Source of the DNA: an uncultured Eubacteriales bacterium
GTDB taxonomy: Bacteria > Bacillota > Clostridia > Oscillospirales > CAG-272
Assembly: GCA_934446365.1 (NCBI GenBank)
Contig: CAKSDZ010000001.1
Location: 310,001-374,000, forward strand
Reading direction: 5' to 3'
Length of the DNA stretch: 64,000 bases
Made by a program: the position numbers and the translations under genes
Shown: positions 1-7,913 of the stretch, piece after piece
Layout: every line of letters begins with the position of its first letter
Numbering within the stretch: the stretch's first letter is position 1
The notes under the pieces: model-generated
What the model saw: the letters and a program-made list of their open reading frames with translations, nothing else
Told to the model about the DNA's origin: nothing
The model's database searches: none

Positions 1-1
1 T

Positions 2-208
2 GTGATAACTGCCAATATTGTTGCGGATATCATTATCAGGCTGTCCTCCGAAATCGGCTCTTATTTGAAGGAAGGCGGCTATTTCATCGCTTCCGGCATC
101 ATCGACGAGCGGGAGAGGGAAGTGGACGAGGCGATGATGCGCCATGGATTTGTCAAAGTGGATTCCAAGGCCGAGAACGGATGGCGTGCTGAAATTTATA
201 GAAAGTAA
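2..208 (+). CDS. prmA: Ribosomal protein L11 methyltransferase, C-terminal part (cut by window edge)
   Basis: Only the last 68 residues are in the window; the gene enters from the left edge, so no start codon is given. PrmA is a cytoplasmic SAM-dependent enzyme that trimethylates ribosomal protein L11. What is visible matches the end of its Rossmann-fold methyltransferase domain: an AN-I-ADIII strand and helix (family pattern ANILADVI), then LKEGGYFIASGI (family LKPGGxLILSGI), then a GF strand and a terminal W...IYRK stretch. In many Firmicutes prmA is followed directly by rsmE. Here rsmE also follows, but about 1 kb of AT-rich DNA with another gene separates them. Identity is confident from pattern and context. 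Confidence 0.88.
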   Translation: MITANIVADIIIRLSSEIGSYLKEGGYFIASGIIDEREREVDEAMMRHGFVKVDSKAENGWRAEIYRK

Positions 209-287
209 GTGTCATATCGGTATTGGTTTCTTGTATTTTTATGGATAATTTTATGAGTTTTACGCATTTTGAAAGGAAGAACGGGAA

Positions 288-785
288 ATGATTGAGATTA
301 GAGAAGTAAAAAATGCTATTATGAATAATCCGCTTGATATGGCACGACTCGCAAAGCTATCTTACGAAAAATACAGTCGAGAGACAAGCTCACATGAAAA
401 TTTGCCCATTTTACCGTATAATGACTATGAAAAGGCATTTTCATCGGCAACTGGAAAAATAAGTGCTGTGGTGGCAACAGATGACGAAAAAATTGTAGGA
501 TTTTTGCTTTATGAAACCGTCGAGGATGACGGTGTAACCTATTGCAACATTCCTCTTTTCGGCTATGGTGCGGAAAACATGAAAGTACTTGACCGGCTGT
601 TCGGCTTCCTTGCTGAAAAAATTGTCTTGGGTAAAACCGAGTTCTCGGTACACATCTACGCTCATGATAGGGAAACACAACGGTTGCTATCATTTCTACA
701 GTTTTACACGATGTCGGAAAAGTGTATCCGCACCGAATATCTTATGATGAGGAAAATAAACGATTATTCTTTTCTGAAAAAATAG
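288..785 (+). CDS. Putative GNAT-family N-acetyltransferase
   Basis: This 165-residue protein has the layout of a small GNAT acetyltransferase: an N-terminal RE-KNA strand/helix, a central strand pair (AVVATDDEKIVGFLLYE) typical of GNAT beta-4, and a late region (FSVHIYAHDRETQRLLSFLQFY) corresponding to the acetyl-CoA binding helix and the often-seen N/R-xxA-xxLY-xxxGF segment. The classical Q/RxxGxG/A pyrophosphate loop is not clearly conserved, so assignment rests on overall pattern and length; the substrate cannot be predicted. A purine-rich GGAAGAACGGGAA stretch precedes the ATG. The gene is more AT-rich than prmA and rsmE on either side and interrupts a pair that is usually adjacent, which suggests acquisition. 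Confidence 0.55.
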   Translation: MIEIREVKNAIMNNPLDMARLAKLSYEKYSRETSSHENLPILPYNDYEKAFSSATGKISAVVATDDEKIVGFLLYETVEDDGVTYCNIPLFGYGAENMKVLDRLFGFLAEKIVLGKTEFSVHIYAHDRETQRLLSFLQFYTMSEKCIRTEYLMMRKINDYSFLKK

Positions 786-839
786 AATAAAAGCATTATT
801 TTCATAGACGAAATATGAGTAATTATCATTGACTTATAC

Positions 840-1040
840 ATGTTACAATTTGCAGAGGCTTGGGATTATCCCAACAAGTAAAAATACGAGGAATTTTACA
901 GAAAAATGAACCTCAAAATAGCAGATAATGGTTCAAATACATTTTTCAGTGGTGCTAAAATGGTGACCAACCTTGCAAGATCACCCTATACAGAAATACA
1001 TAGAGATATACGACTTTATGTGAAAACCCTTTATTTTTAG
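840..1040 (+). pseudogene. Possible decayed small ORF in AT-rich insert
   Basis: Starting at the ATG at 840 there is a reading frame with one in-frame TAA at 879-881. It then stays open for 53 codons to a TAG at 1038-1040, with another ATG at 906. The residues around the stop (AEAWDYPNK, then KYEEFYRK) read like one continuous helical segment, so this could be a degraded gene with one nonsense mutation or the tail of a lost insertion. I do not recognise the protein, and chance opening in AT-rich DNA is a real alternative. Nothing else recognisable lies between 786 and 1136. Confidence 0.2.
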
Positions 1041-1136
1041 CCGCCTTCACGGGGTTTTATAAACGCCCATGGAAAGTTATAAAGAGATTTTGCTTATATA
1101 ATCAATAAAAAATCACGTAAAATTTCCTCAAAATTC

Positions 1137-1165
1137 TTTACAAAATTTTCTTTTTGGTATATAAT
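1137..1165 (+). promoter_or_regulatory. Sigma-A type promoter for rsmE
   Basis: TTTACA (1137-1142), a 17-bp spacer and TATAAT (1160-1165) form a near-consensus vegetative promoter. Transcription would start near 1172, leaving a leader of about 75 nt before the rsmE ATG at 1248. So rsmE has its own promoter rather than depending on prmA. Confidence 0.7.
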
Positions 1166-1178
1166 AAAAGCTGTTAGT

Positions 1179-1240
1179 ACGGGATATGTGATTTTTTATA
1201 TATCCCGTTTCTGTTTGTGTTGGAAACACTTCACGGGAGG
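1179..1240 (+). promoter_or_regulatory. Leader hairpin with possible alternative pairing to the rsmE Shine-Dalgarno
   Basis: ACGGGATAT (1179-1187) and ATATCCCGT (1200-1208) form a perfect 9-bp hairpin in the rsmE leader. The downstream arm contains TCCCGT, which can alternatively pair with ACGGGA (1233-1238). That segment overlaps the Shine-Dalgarno GGGAGG (1235-1240). A small GTGTT/AACAC hairpin lies between them. The two pairings are mutually exclusive, as in a simple translational switch. The pairings are seen in the sequence; regulation is inference. Confidence 0.35.
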
Positions 1241-1247
1241 ATGACGA

Positions 1248-1982
1248 ATGCCGAGGTTTTTTCTTTCCTCCGGAGCTTCGGAATCCGGATTTTTTGAAAT
1301 TGTCGGCGATGATGCAAAGCATATTTCCTTTTCGCTTCGGATGCGCATAGGGGAGCATCTTACGGTATGCGACGGCGACGGAACGGATTATGATTGCGTG
1401 ATTTCCGAAATGGATGGAAAAACGGTTCGGGTCGATATCGTGAAAAGCGTGCCGTCATGTGCGGAGCCGCCGTTTCATATCCGTTTATATCAGTCGGTCC
1501 CGAAGGGCGATAAGCTGGATTACATCGTGCAGAAAGCGGTGGAGCTCGGGATATCTGAAATTGTTCCGGTGTATTCTGCGAGATGTATTGTAAAACCGAC
1601 TGCGGCGGGAGAGGAAAAACGCTTTCTGCGGCTCGGAAGAATCGCTGAGGAGGCCGCAAAGCAATGCGGAAGGGGCAGAATCCCTCGGGTGTTTCCGTCT
1701 GTGAGCTTTTCCGACGCCGTAAGAGGTGCTCAAACAGAGAATACTTTTATTTGCTATGAGAACGAGGATTCCCTCAGCCTTCGCCGGTATTTGGAAACCT
1801 CTTTCAGGTGTAAGGGGAATATGGTCGCTTTTTTTGTCGGGCCGGAGGGCGGTTATGCCAAGGAGGAAATTGAGCTTGCGGCATCGGCGGGAATCCCATC
1901 CGTAAAGCTCGGGGCGCGAATCCTCAGATGCGAGACGGCTTCCGGTTTTGTGCTGTCCTGTATCTCATATGCATTTGAATAA
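1248..1982 (+). CDS. rsmE: 16S rRNA (uracil(1498)-N3)-methyltransferase RsmE
   Basis: A 244-residue SPOUT-class methyltransferase that makes m3U1498 in 16S rRNA, near the decoding site. The N-terminal PUA-like part carries the usual MPRFF start and DAKHISFSLRMRIGEHL. The C-terminal half has the family signatures QKAVELGISEIVPV, then FVGPEGGYAKEEIELA and LGARILRCETASG, which build the SAM-binding trefoil knot. Length is typical. The ATG at 1248 has GGGAGG seven bases upstream and is preceded by its own promoter and a structured leader. Position downstream of prmA fits the common prmA-rsmE arrangement. Confidence 0.95.
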   Translation: MPRFFLSSGASESGFFEIVGDDAKHISFSLRMRIGEHLTVCDGDGTDYDCVISEMDGKTVRVDIVKSVPSCAEPPFHIRLYQSVPKGDKLDYIVQKAVELGISEIVPVYSARCIVKPTAAGEEKRFLRLGRIAEEAAKQCGRGRIPRVFPSVSFSDAVRGAQTENTFICYENEDSLSLRRYLETSFRCKGNMVAFFVGPEGGYAKEEIELAASAGIPSVKLGARILRCETASGFVLSCISYAFE

Positions 1983-2067
1983 AAGCGATGAAAATAATCC
2001 GAGTCCGTCGGTGGTCGGACAAATATACAAGAGATGAAAATATATACCGCCGAGATAGGAAAACACA

Positions 2068-2841
2068 ATGACTGATAAGAATGTGAAAAAAACGCAAAAA
2101 AATTCGGTTTTGCCGAAGGAGGATATTCAGCTTTATCGGCTGTTTGCCATATTCGGCGCGGCGATTATCGGATTTGCGGGACTGAGACTGATTAACGAAA
2201 GCAAGCTTTTGCGTTTTCTGAAAATCGGCAAATGGTTTGCGCTGGCTCTCCTCGTTCTTGTAATCGCGTGGGTCGTTTACATCCGTTGTATTAAAAAAAT
2301 CGATGAAAGCGGCAAGATATTTACAAGTGTCGGCGTCTCCTATTTTTTGATTCCCGTATTGCTCATATTGGTCACCTATCCCACCTTTAATAATGCAAAT
2401 GTAAAATATCAGGTCGCTTTTGCAGGAGTTTCTCTTTTTGCGGTTATCTATAATATTTTTAAACGAGAGTTCAAAAACATCTCCGCTCTTACATTTGTGT
2501 GTGCCGCCTTTCTTTATTATATACATGCAACGACCTATAACTGGCTTGAAAATGCGATCAGTGTGGCTTCCAAGGTATTGATTTTCTTGATACCGGCTGC
2601 TGTAATCGTCCTGCTTATTTGTGCATTCCGGTCAAAGAACGGAAGTGTAAAAATCTCCGGACGGGAAATTTATAAGCTTCCGAGCAGATTTGCCGGCGTT
2701 TTGGCGCTTATTATGTGCGTATTCTTCCTTGTCGCAGGCGTTCTTCTTTTGGCGGCTCCTGCTTCTTATTTATATATCATGATATCCCTTTTGGCTCTGT
2801 ATGTGATCATTGGTATAGTTTGTACGATAAGACTTATATAA
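2068..2841 (+). CDS. Multi-pass membrane protein of unknown function
   Basis: A 257-residue protein with a short basic N-terminus (KNVKKTQKN) and about seven hydrophobic segments: roughly residues 24-42, 55-75, 90-108, 115-130, 138-152, 163-185 and 208-255. Soluble loops are short and no catalytic motif is visible. I do not recognise the family. It lies 85 bp after rsmE on the same strand, with a weak AGGAAA Shine-Dalgarno, and is followed by a separate promoter for the next gene, so it may be cotranscribed with rsmE. Similar poorly annotated proteins are frequent in Clostridia genomes. Confidence 0.75.
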   Translation: MTDKNVKKTQKNSVLPKEDIQLYRLFAIFGAAIIGFAGLRLINESKLLRFLKIGKWFALALLVLVIAWVVYIRCIKKIDESGKIFTSVGVSYFLIPVLLILVTYPTFNNANVKYQVAFAGVSLFAVIYNIFKREFKNISALTFVCAAFLYYIHATTYNWLENAISVASKVLIFLIPAAVIVLLICAFRSKNGSVKISGREIYKLPSRFAGVLALIMCVFFLVAGVLLLAAPASYLYIMISLLALYVIIGIVCTIRLI

Positions 2842-2867
2842 TTTTATATATTTTTACGAAAAAACTA

Positions 2868-2896
2868 TTGAATTTCTACAAAATATGAGTTAAAAT
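2868..2896 (+). promoter_or_regulatory. Sigma-A type promoter of the PucR-family regulator
   Basis: TTGAAT (2868-2873), a 17-bp spacer and TAAAAT (2891-2896) sit 63 bp upstream of the regulator ATG at 2959. The -10 box lies inside the left arm of a perfect inverted repeat described separately. Confidence 0.6.
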
Positions 2897-2932
2897 ATGT
2901 ACTACATGTTGAATGTCATATTTTAACTCATA
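2884..2932. promoter_or_regulatory. 16-bp perfect inverted repeat over the promoter (candidate operator)
   Basis: TATGAGTTAAAATATG (2884-2899) and CATATTTTAACTCATA (2917-2932) are exact reverse complements with a 17-nt spacer. The left arm covers the -10 box; the right arm lies in the early transcribed region. No T-tract follows, so it does not look like a terminator. The simplest reading is an autoregulatory operator for the downstream HTH protein; an mRNA hairpin is the alternative. Confidence 0.55.
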
Positions 2933-2958
2933 ATTTATACGGTAAAGGGGATAAAAAA

Positions 2959-4044
2959 ATGTCGAACAGGTTGTTTCAGGGACTGATCCATCAAATGAAG
3001 GATGCGATCGGCCGCACGATTGGCGTTATCGATGAAAACGGCGTGATTGTTGCGTGCAGTGATCTCATGAAAATCGGAGAAACCCGTCAGGCGGTCAGAG
3101 AGGAGCTTGCCTATTCTGCCGACGCGGTGATTTTTGCCGGATACACCTACCGTTCGATGACAGGAAGCATTCGTCCGGAATATACGGTATTTGTGGAAGG
3201 CGAGGACAGCATGGCTGAGAAAATGTCGATGGTGCTTGCCGTTTCTCTGAACAATATCAAGAGCTTTCATGATGATAAATACGATAAGGTATCCTTTATC
3301 AAAAATATCATTCTTGACAATATCCTGCCGGGCGATATATATGTCAAAAGTAAGGAGCTGCACTTCGCACCCGATGTTCTTCGCGTTGTCTTTCTGATGA
3401 AGTTTGGCGCCGGCGCTGAAAGTTCCCCTTATGACGTTATTCAAAACATGTTTCCGAATACCAATCAGGATTATGTGATCAGCACGGGAGAACGGGATAT
3501 CGTTTTGGTCAGAGAAATGAAGCCGGGAACCGATATGGCCGAAATTGAGAAAACAGCCGTTACAATCGCCGATACGCTCGCTTCCGAATTCTTTACTAAG
3601 GTTTCCATCGGCATCGGAAGCTTGGTGGATAATATCAAAGATATCGCAAGATCTTATAGGGAGGCGCAAGCCGCACTTGAAGTCGGCCGCGTATTCGATA
3701 CGGATAAGAATATCGTCAGTTATGAAAATCTCGGCATCGGCCGGCTGATTTATCAGCTTCCCACAACGCTTTGCGAGATGTTTCTGAACGAAGTGTTTAA
3801 AAAAGGCTCCATTGAGGCGCTCGACCGTGAGACGCTTTCCACCATTCAATGCTTTTTTGAGAACAACCTCAATGTTTCGGAAACCTCGAGAAAGATGTTT
3901 GTGCATCGGAATACACTCGTATACCGCCTCGACAAAATCAAAAAGCTGACAGGGCTTGATCTTCGCGAATTTGACAACGCGATCACCTTTAAGGTTGCGC
4001 TGATGGTAAAAAGCTATTTGGTATCCAAAAACAATCGATATTGA
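2959..4044 (+). CDS. PucR/CdaR-type transcriptional regulator (sugar-diacid recognition, HTH_30)
   Basis: A 361-residue regulator with the three-part layout of the CdaR (sugar-diacid regulator) family. Residues 1-130 match the sugar-diacid recognition domain (IDENGVIVACSD, IGETRQAV). The middle (about 140-260) is the degenerate GGDEF-like module (VSIGIGSLVDNIKDIARSYREAQAALEVG). The end (about 295-355) is the PucR helix-turn-helix (FFENNLNVSETSRKMFVHRNTLVYRLDKI-like). Family members respond to small carboxylates or sugar acids and often control neighbouring uptake or catabolic genes, but none are adjacent here, so the effector and targets are unknown. GGGGATAAAAAA precedes the ATG. The inverted repeat at its own promoter suggests autoregulation. 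Confidence 0.88.
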   Translation: MSNRLFQGLIHQMKDAIGRTIGVIDENGVIVACSDLMKIGETRQAVREELAYSADAVIFAGYTYRSMTGSIRPEYTVFVEGEDSMAEKMSMVLAVSLNNIKSFHDDKYDKVSFIKNIILDNILPGDIYVKSKELHFAPDVLRVVFLMKFGAGAESSPYDVIQNMFPNTNQDYVISTGERDIVLVREMKPGTDMAEIEKTAVTIADTLASEFFTKVSIGIGSLVDNIKDIARSYREAQAALEVGRVFDTDKNIVSYENLGIGRLIYQLPTTLCEMFLNEVFKKGSIEALDRETLSTIQCFFENNLNVSETSRKMFVHRNTLVYRLDKIKKLTGLDLREFDNAITFKVALMVKSYLVSKNNRY

Positions 4045-4056
4045 CAGACAGATTCT

Positions 4057-4087
4057 GAGCGTCTCCTGCCGAAATGCGGAGCCGCTC
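4057..4087 (+). terminator. Weak terminator-like hairpin after the regulator
   Basis: GAGCG and CTCC pair with GGAG and CGCTC around one mismatch, giving a stable stem about 13 bp past the stop codon. Only a poor T-run follows, so termination would be weak. A second small hairpin (TCCGGA repeated, around 4153-4173) lies just before the next gene's ribosome-binding site. Confidence 0.3.
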
Positions 4088-4187
4088 AATATGTATATTA
4101 TCCGTTGGAATTCAGATTTTATCTTCACCGTTTGATCTGAAAATTTTATATTCCGGATCGTTTCGGTCCGGACAGATGGAGGCTTGA

Positions 4188-5621
4188 ATGGAAAATTTGG
4201 AAAACACGAATCGGTCAAACGAAAACGAGCAGGAGAATGTCGGCGCATTGCCTGAGAGCTCTGCCGAGAACAATGCATCGGGTGCAGAACCCAAGTCCGC
4301 AAAAACCGACAAAACGGCGGAGGAGCCTTCCGACGCATGCACGCCGATCAAAGAAACGGCGGATGCTCCTGACGCATCGGGACCTAAAAAGATAAAAAAA
4401 GTGAAAAAAGCAAGAAAGCCGGTCAGAGTATCGCTTGGCGTGCTGATTATTTGTATTCTGCTGACCGCACTTATGGCGTTTCAAGCGACGTTTGTTTCGC
4501 TCAGCCTGCAATATGAGCGGAATCTGAACGATGCATACGGACTTTTTTCGAGCTTGAAAAAATTCATACAGGTAGCCGGTCTTTATGATGAAAAATATCT
4601 GTATGATGTGGATTCCGACACGCTGGATGAAGCGCTTACCCGTATGTATATCCTTTCGTCCGGGGACAAATACGCTTCTTATTATACCGCGGAGGAATGG
4701 GCGGAATCGACTTCATCGTCGGCCGGAAATTCCGTCGGAATCGGCGTATATGTTGTGCAGTCACTTTCCGGTGATATTGAAGTAACGCATGTTATGAGCG
4801 ATTCGCCGGCTATGAAAGCCGGAATCATGATCGGCGATATCATCACCGCGGTCGACGGACATAAGGTGTCCGAGGTGGGATATACGGATGCGGTCAACTA
4901 TGTGCGCGGTGAAATCGGAACTACGGTTTCAATCGAGATTCTCCGCGACGGTGCGGCGAAAACCATCGAGGTAACAAGAGGAACTTATACGACGGAAACC
5001 GTTATTTCCGAAGTAATAGAGGAGAACGGCAGAAAATACGGCTATGTCCGAATCATTGAATTTATGCAAATCACCGTTTCTCAATTCAAGAATGCTGTAA
5101 ATGCCTTAATCGACGACGGTGTGGACGGTTTTGTCTTTGATGTGAGAGACAATCCCGGAGGAGAGCTGACAGCCATTTGTGAAATTCTCGATTTTCTGCT
5201 GCCTAAGGGACCGATTGCCCATATTATTGGTGCAAACGGGGAGGAAAGACAGGTTTATACCTCGGATGCTTCGGAAATCGATCTTCCCATGACCGTGCTT
5301 GTCAATGGGAACACCGCGTCTGCTGCGGAGCTCTTTACCTCGGCGCTCCGTGATTACGACAAGGCGGAAATCGTCGGCACGCTCACCTATGGAAAGGGCT
5401 GCGGTCAGGAAGGATTTTATTTAACGGACGGCAGCGTGGTCTTTATCACGAGCTTTTTCTACAATCCGCCGTTTTCCGATAACTATGACGGAATCGGCAT
5501 CACGCCCGATATTGAAATCGAGCTTCCTGAGGAGCTTCAAAATCAAAATCTATTTCTCATAGATCGCGACGAGGATACACAGCTTGCAGCGGCGCTCGAC
5601 GCACTGAAAGCGTTATCCTGA
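4188..5621 (+). CDS. S41 family C-terminal processing protease (CtpA/CtpB type)
   Basis: A 477-residue membrane-anchored serine protease. Residues 1-80 are an acidic, low-complexity cytoplasmic tail rich in E, N, A and K. One membrane segment follows (about 83-105, VLIICILLTALMAFQATFV). Outside the membrane come a PDZ domain (about 180-265, with SDSPAMKAGIMIGDIITAVDG) and the S41 catalytic domain. It contains the strand FDVRDNPGGELTA, the nucleophile Ser in GNTASAAELFTSAL and the general-base Lys in TYGKGCGQ, all present as expected for an active enzyme. Such proteases trim envelope proteins and, as CtpB, act in SpoIVB/SpoIVFA signalling during sporulation; which role applies here cannot be told. 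The long charged N-tail is unusual. GGAGG precedes the ATG, and greA follows within 34 bp. Confidence 0.92.
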   Translation: MENLENTNRSNENEQENVGALPESSAENNASGAEPKSAKTDKTAEEPSDACTPIKETADAPDASGPKKIKKVKKARKPVRVSLGVLIICILLTALMAFQATFVSLSLQYERNLNDAYGLFSSLKKFIQVAGLYDEKYLYDVDSDTLDEALTRMYILSSGDKYASYYTAEEWAESTSSSAGNSVGIGVYVVQSLSGDIEVTHVMSDSPAMKAGIMIGDIITAVDGHKVSEVGYTDAVNYVRGEIGTTVSIEILRDGAAKTIEVTRGTYTTETVISEVIEENGRKYGYVRIIEFMQITVSQFKNAVNALIDDGVDGFVFDVRDNPGGELTAICEILDFLLPKGPIAHIIGANGEERQVYTSDASEIDLPMTVLVNGNTASAAELFTSALRDYDKAEIVGTLTYGKGCGQEGFYLTDGSVVFITSFFYNPPFSDNYDGIGITPDIEIELPEELQNQNLFLIDRDEDTQLAAALDALKALS

Positions 5622-5654
5622 GAAAATAATTTATATTTAAGGAGACAAATTATC

Positions 5655-6137
5655 ATGGCAAAGCAGATTGTCGTTACGGAAAGCAGCTATCAGAAACTGA
5701 AAGAAGAACTGGACTATTTAAAAAATGTCAAACGAAAGGAAGCCGCCGAGAATGTCGGCATCGCACGCTCTTTCGGAGACCTTTCCGAGAACAGCGAATA
5801 CGATGAGGCGAAAAATGAGCAGGCGAAGATAGAGGCGCAGATTTCCGAGCTTGAAGAGACGATCAGTCATGCCAAGGTGATCAGCGATCATGAGATACAG
5901 ACCGACATGGTGAACGTCGGGATTTCCGTAACGGTATACGACATGGATTATGATGAGGAAGTGGAGTATCAGATCGTCAGCTCGCGAGAGGTCGATCCGC
6001 TTGAAAATAAAATTTCGGATCAGTCTCCGATCGGCAAAGCACTGATCGGAACAAAGGTTGGAGACATCATCTCCGTCGAGGTGCCGGACGGCGTCGCCAA
6101 ATTCAAGGTAATGAAGATAGAGAAAAAGGACAGCTGA
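5655..6137 (+). CDS. greA: Transcription elongation factor GreA
   Basis: A 160-residue protein of standard GreA length. It rescues backtracked RNA polymerase by stimulating cleavage of the extruded 3' RNA. The N-terminal half is the antiparallel coiled coil, with the basic NVKRKEAAENVGIARSFGDLSENSEYDEAKNEQ signature; the acidic D and E at its tip are the residues that act in the polymerase secondary channel. The C-terminal FKBP-like half includes the SPIGKALIGTKVGD motif. The ATG has AAGGAG upstream and the gene sits 26 bp before lysS, a very common greA-lysS pairing that implies cotranscription. Confidence 0.97.
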   Translation: MAKQIVVTESSYQKLKEELDYLKNVKRKEAAENVGIARSFGDLSENSEYDEAKNEQAKIEAQISELEETISHAKVISDHEIQTDMVNVGISVTVYDMDYDEEVEYQIVSSREVDPLENKISDQSPIGKALIGTKVGDIISVEVPDGVAKFKVMKIEKKDS

Positions 6138-6163
6138 AAACAATTATCGAATGGGAGTACAGA

Positions 6164-7678
6164 ATGACGGACGAAATAAGAGCAAATAACAATGAAACAG
6201 AAGAGCTTTCCGGCGAAAAGCTGAATGAAATATTGCGGATACGCAGAGATAAGCTTGCGGCCTTGCAGGCGGAGGGAAACGATCCGTTTGCTTTGACAAA
6301 ATACGATGTGACACATCACAGCGAGGAAATTCGCCGCGATTTTGAGTCGCTGGAAGGGAAGACGGTGAGCATTGCCGGCCGGATGATGTCCAAACGCGTC
6401 ATGGGCAAGGCTTCTTTCTGCCATGTTCAGGATTTGCAGGGAAAAATGCAGGTTTATGTTGCCCGGGACAGCGTTGGAGAGACGCCATATGCGGCATTCA
6501 AAAAATTTGACGTCGGAGACATTATCGGTGTTAAAGGCGAAGTATTCCGCACAAAAACCGGTGAGATTTCCGTGCATGCGGCGGAGCTGGTTTTGCTCTC
6601 TAAAAGCTTGCAGGTGCTGCCTGAAAAATTCCACGGGCTGACCAATATCGATGCAAGATATCGTCAGCGTTATGTCGATCTCATTATGAATCCCGAGGCT
6701 AAGGATACCTTTATCAAGCGCTCGAAAATCATCAGCACAATTCGCCGCTATCTCGATGCAAAGGGCTTCATGGAGGTCGAAACGCCGATGCTCGTTTCCA
6801 ATGCGGGCGGTGCTGCCGCAAGACCGTTTGAAACCCATTTCAATGCGTTGGACGAGGATTTTAAGCTGCGCATCTCCTTGGAGCTTTATCTGAAACGCCT
6901 GATTGTCGGCGGACTGGAACGCGTCTACGAGATCGGCCGCGTGTTCCGCAACGAAGGACTCGACACCCGGCACAACCCCGAATTTACGCTGATGGAGCTG
7001 TATCAGGCATATACCGATTATCACGGTATGATGGATCTGACGGAAGACATGTACCGTTATGTGGCGCAGGAGGTTCTCGGCACCACAAAAATTGTATATG
7101 GCGGAGTGGAAATGGATCTCGGCAAGCCATTTGAAAGAATCACGATGCTGGATGCCGTTAGGAAATATTCGGGCGTGGATTTCAATGAGATACACACGAC
7201 CGAAGAAGCACGCGCAATCGCGGATGAAAAGGGCATCCATTACGAAGCGCGTCACAAGAAAGGCGACATTCTGAATTTGTTTTTCGAGGAATTTGTGGAG
7301 GAGCATTTGATCCAACCTACCTTTGTGATGGACCATCCGATTGAAATTTCTCCTTTGACGAAAAAGAAGCCCGACAATCCCGATTATGTAGAACGTTTTG
7401 AGTTCTTCATGAACGGGTGGGAGATGGCGAACGCATATTCCGAGCTCAACGATCCCATCGATCAGCGCGCCCGCTTTGCCGCACAGGAGGAGCAGTTCGC
7501 GCAGGGCAACGAAGAGGCCAACCACACGGATGAGGATTTCCTCAATGCGCTTGAAATCGGCATGCCGCCGACAGGAGGCATCGGATTCGGAATCGACCGT
7601 ATGTGCATGCTTCTGACCGATTCTGCGGCCATCCGTGACGTGCTGCTGTTCCCGACGATGAAGTCCATCGAGAAGTAA
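6164..7678 (+). CDS. lysS: Lysyl-tRNA synthetase (class II)
   Basis: A 504-residue class II LysRS, normal in length. After a short N-terminal helix (LNEILRIRRDKLAALQAEGNDPF) comes the OB-fold anticodon-binding domain (about 55-155, VSIAGRMMSKRVMGKASF). The catalytic core follows: motif 1 around FMEVETPMLV, motif 2 with FRNEGLDTRHNPEFT, and motif 3 with GGIGFGIDRMCMLLT near the C-terminus. It charges tRNA-Lys in the cytoplasm. The gene follows greA closely, starts at an ATG with GGGAG upstream, and ends with a clear intrinsic terminator. No T-box leader is visible. Confidence 0.98.
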   Translation: MTDEIRANNNETEELSGEKLNEILRIRRDKLAALQAEGNDPFALTKYDVTHHSEEIRRDFESLEGKTVSIAGRMMSKRVMGKASFCHVQDLQGKMQVYVARDSVGETPYAAFKKFDVGDIIGVKGEVFRTKTGEISVHAAELVLLSKSLQVLPEKFHGLTNIDARYRQRYVDLIMNPEAKDTFIKRSKIISTIRRYLDAKGFMEVETPMLVSNAGGAAARPFETHFNALDEDFKLRISLELYLKRLIVGGLERVYEIGRVFRNEGLDTRHNPEFTLMELYQAYTDYHGMMDLTEDMYRYVAQEVLGTTKIVYGGVEMDLGKPFERITMLDAVRKYSGVDFNEIHTTEEARAIADEKGIHYEARHKKGDILNLFFEEFVEEHLIQPTFVMDHPIEISPLTKKKPDNPDYVERFEFFMNGWEMANAYSELNDPIDQRARFAAQEEQFAQGNEEANHTDEDFLNALEIGMPPTGGIGFGIDRMCMLLTDSAAIRDVLLFPTMKSIEK

Positions 7679-7691
7679 ATATCATAGTATG

Positions 7692-7724
7692 ACAGGGAAA
7701 AGCCGCGATGAGGTTTTTCCCTGT
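7692..7724 (+). terminator. Intrinsic terminator of the greA-lysS transcript
   Basis: ACAGGGAAAA (7692-7701) pairs with TTTTTCCCTGT (7714-7724), 14 bp after the lysS stop. The T-run lies within the 3' arm. Between here and 7880 I see no gene or clear signal. Confidence 0.7.
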
Positions 7725-7913
7725 TCCTTATCTGAATGATATGTGCTATTGTGTCCTCACAAATCGGAAGCTGCAAATCTGAGAATATATCAGCAGAACA
7801 GAAATTGATAACCAGACAAGTGTGTCGGCTCTGAAAATACGGCATTTTCTCACTTTATGTCGTGTAAATGAATGAGCTTTTAATATAATCTGTTGATCAA
7901 GGAGGGGTAATGA

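Noticed and set aside
2884..2932. The 16-bp inverted repeat as a terminator of the membrane-protein gene
   Set aside because: No T-run follows either arm, and one arm contains the -10 box of the next gene, so an operator or leader structure is more likely.
2935..4338. A 467-codon open frame on the minus strand
   Set aside because: It lies wholly opposite the PucR-type regulator and the start of the protease gene, both of which have clear family motifs. The minus-strand translation is rich in H, R, F and I without motifs, typical of an antisense shadow.
6020..7525. A 501-codon open frame on the minus strand
   Set aside because: Antisense to greA and lysS; its composition mirrors the complement of their codons and it has no ribosome-binding site or recognisable domain.
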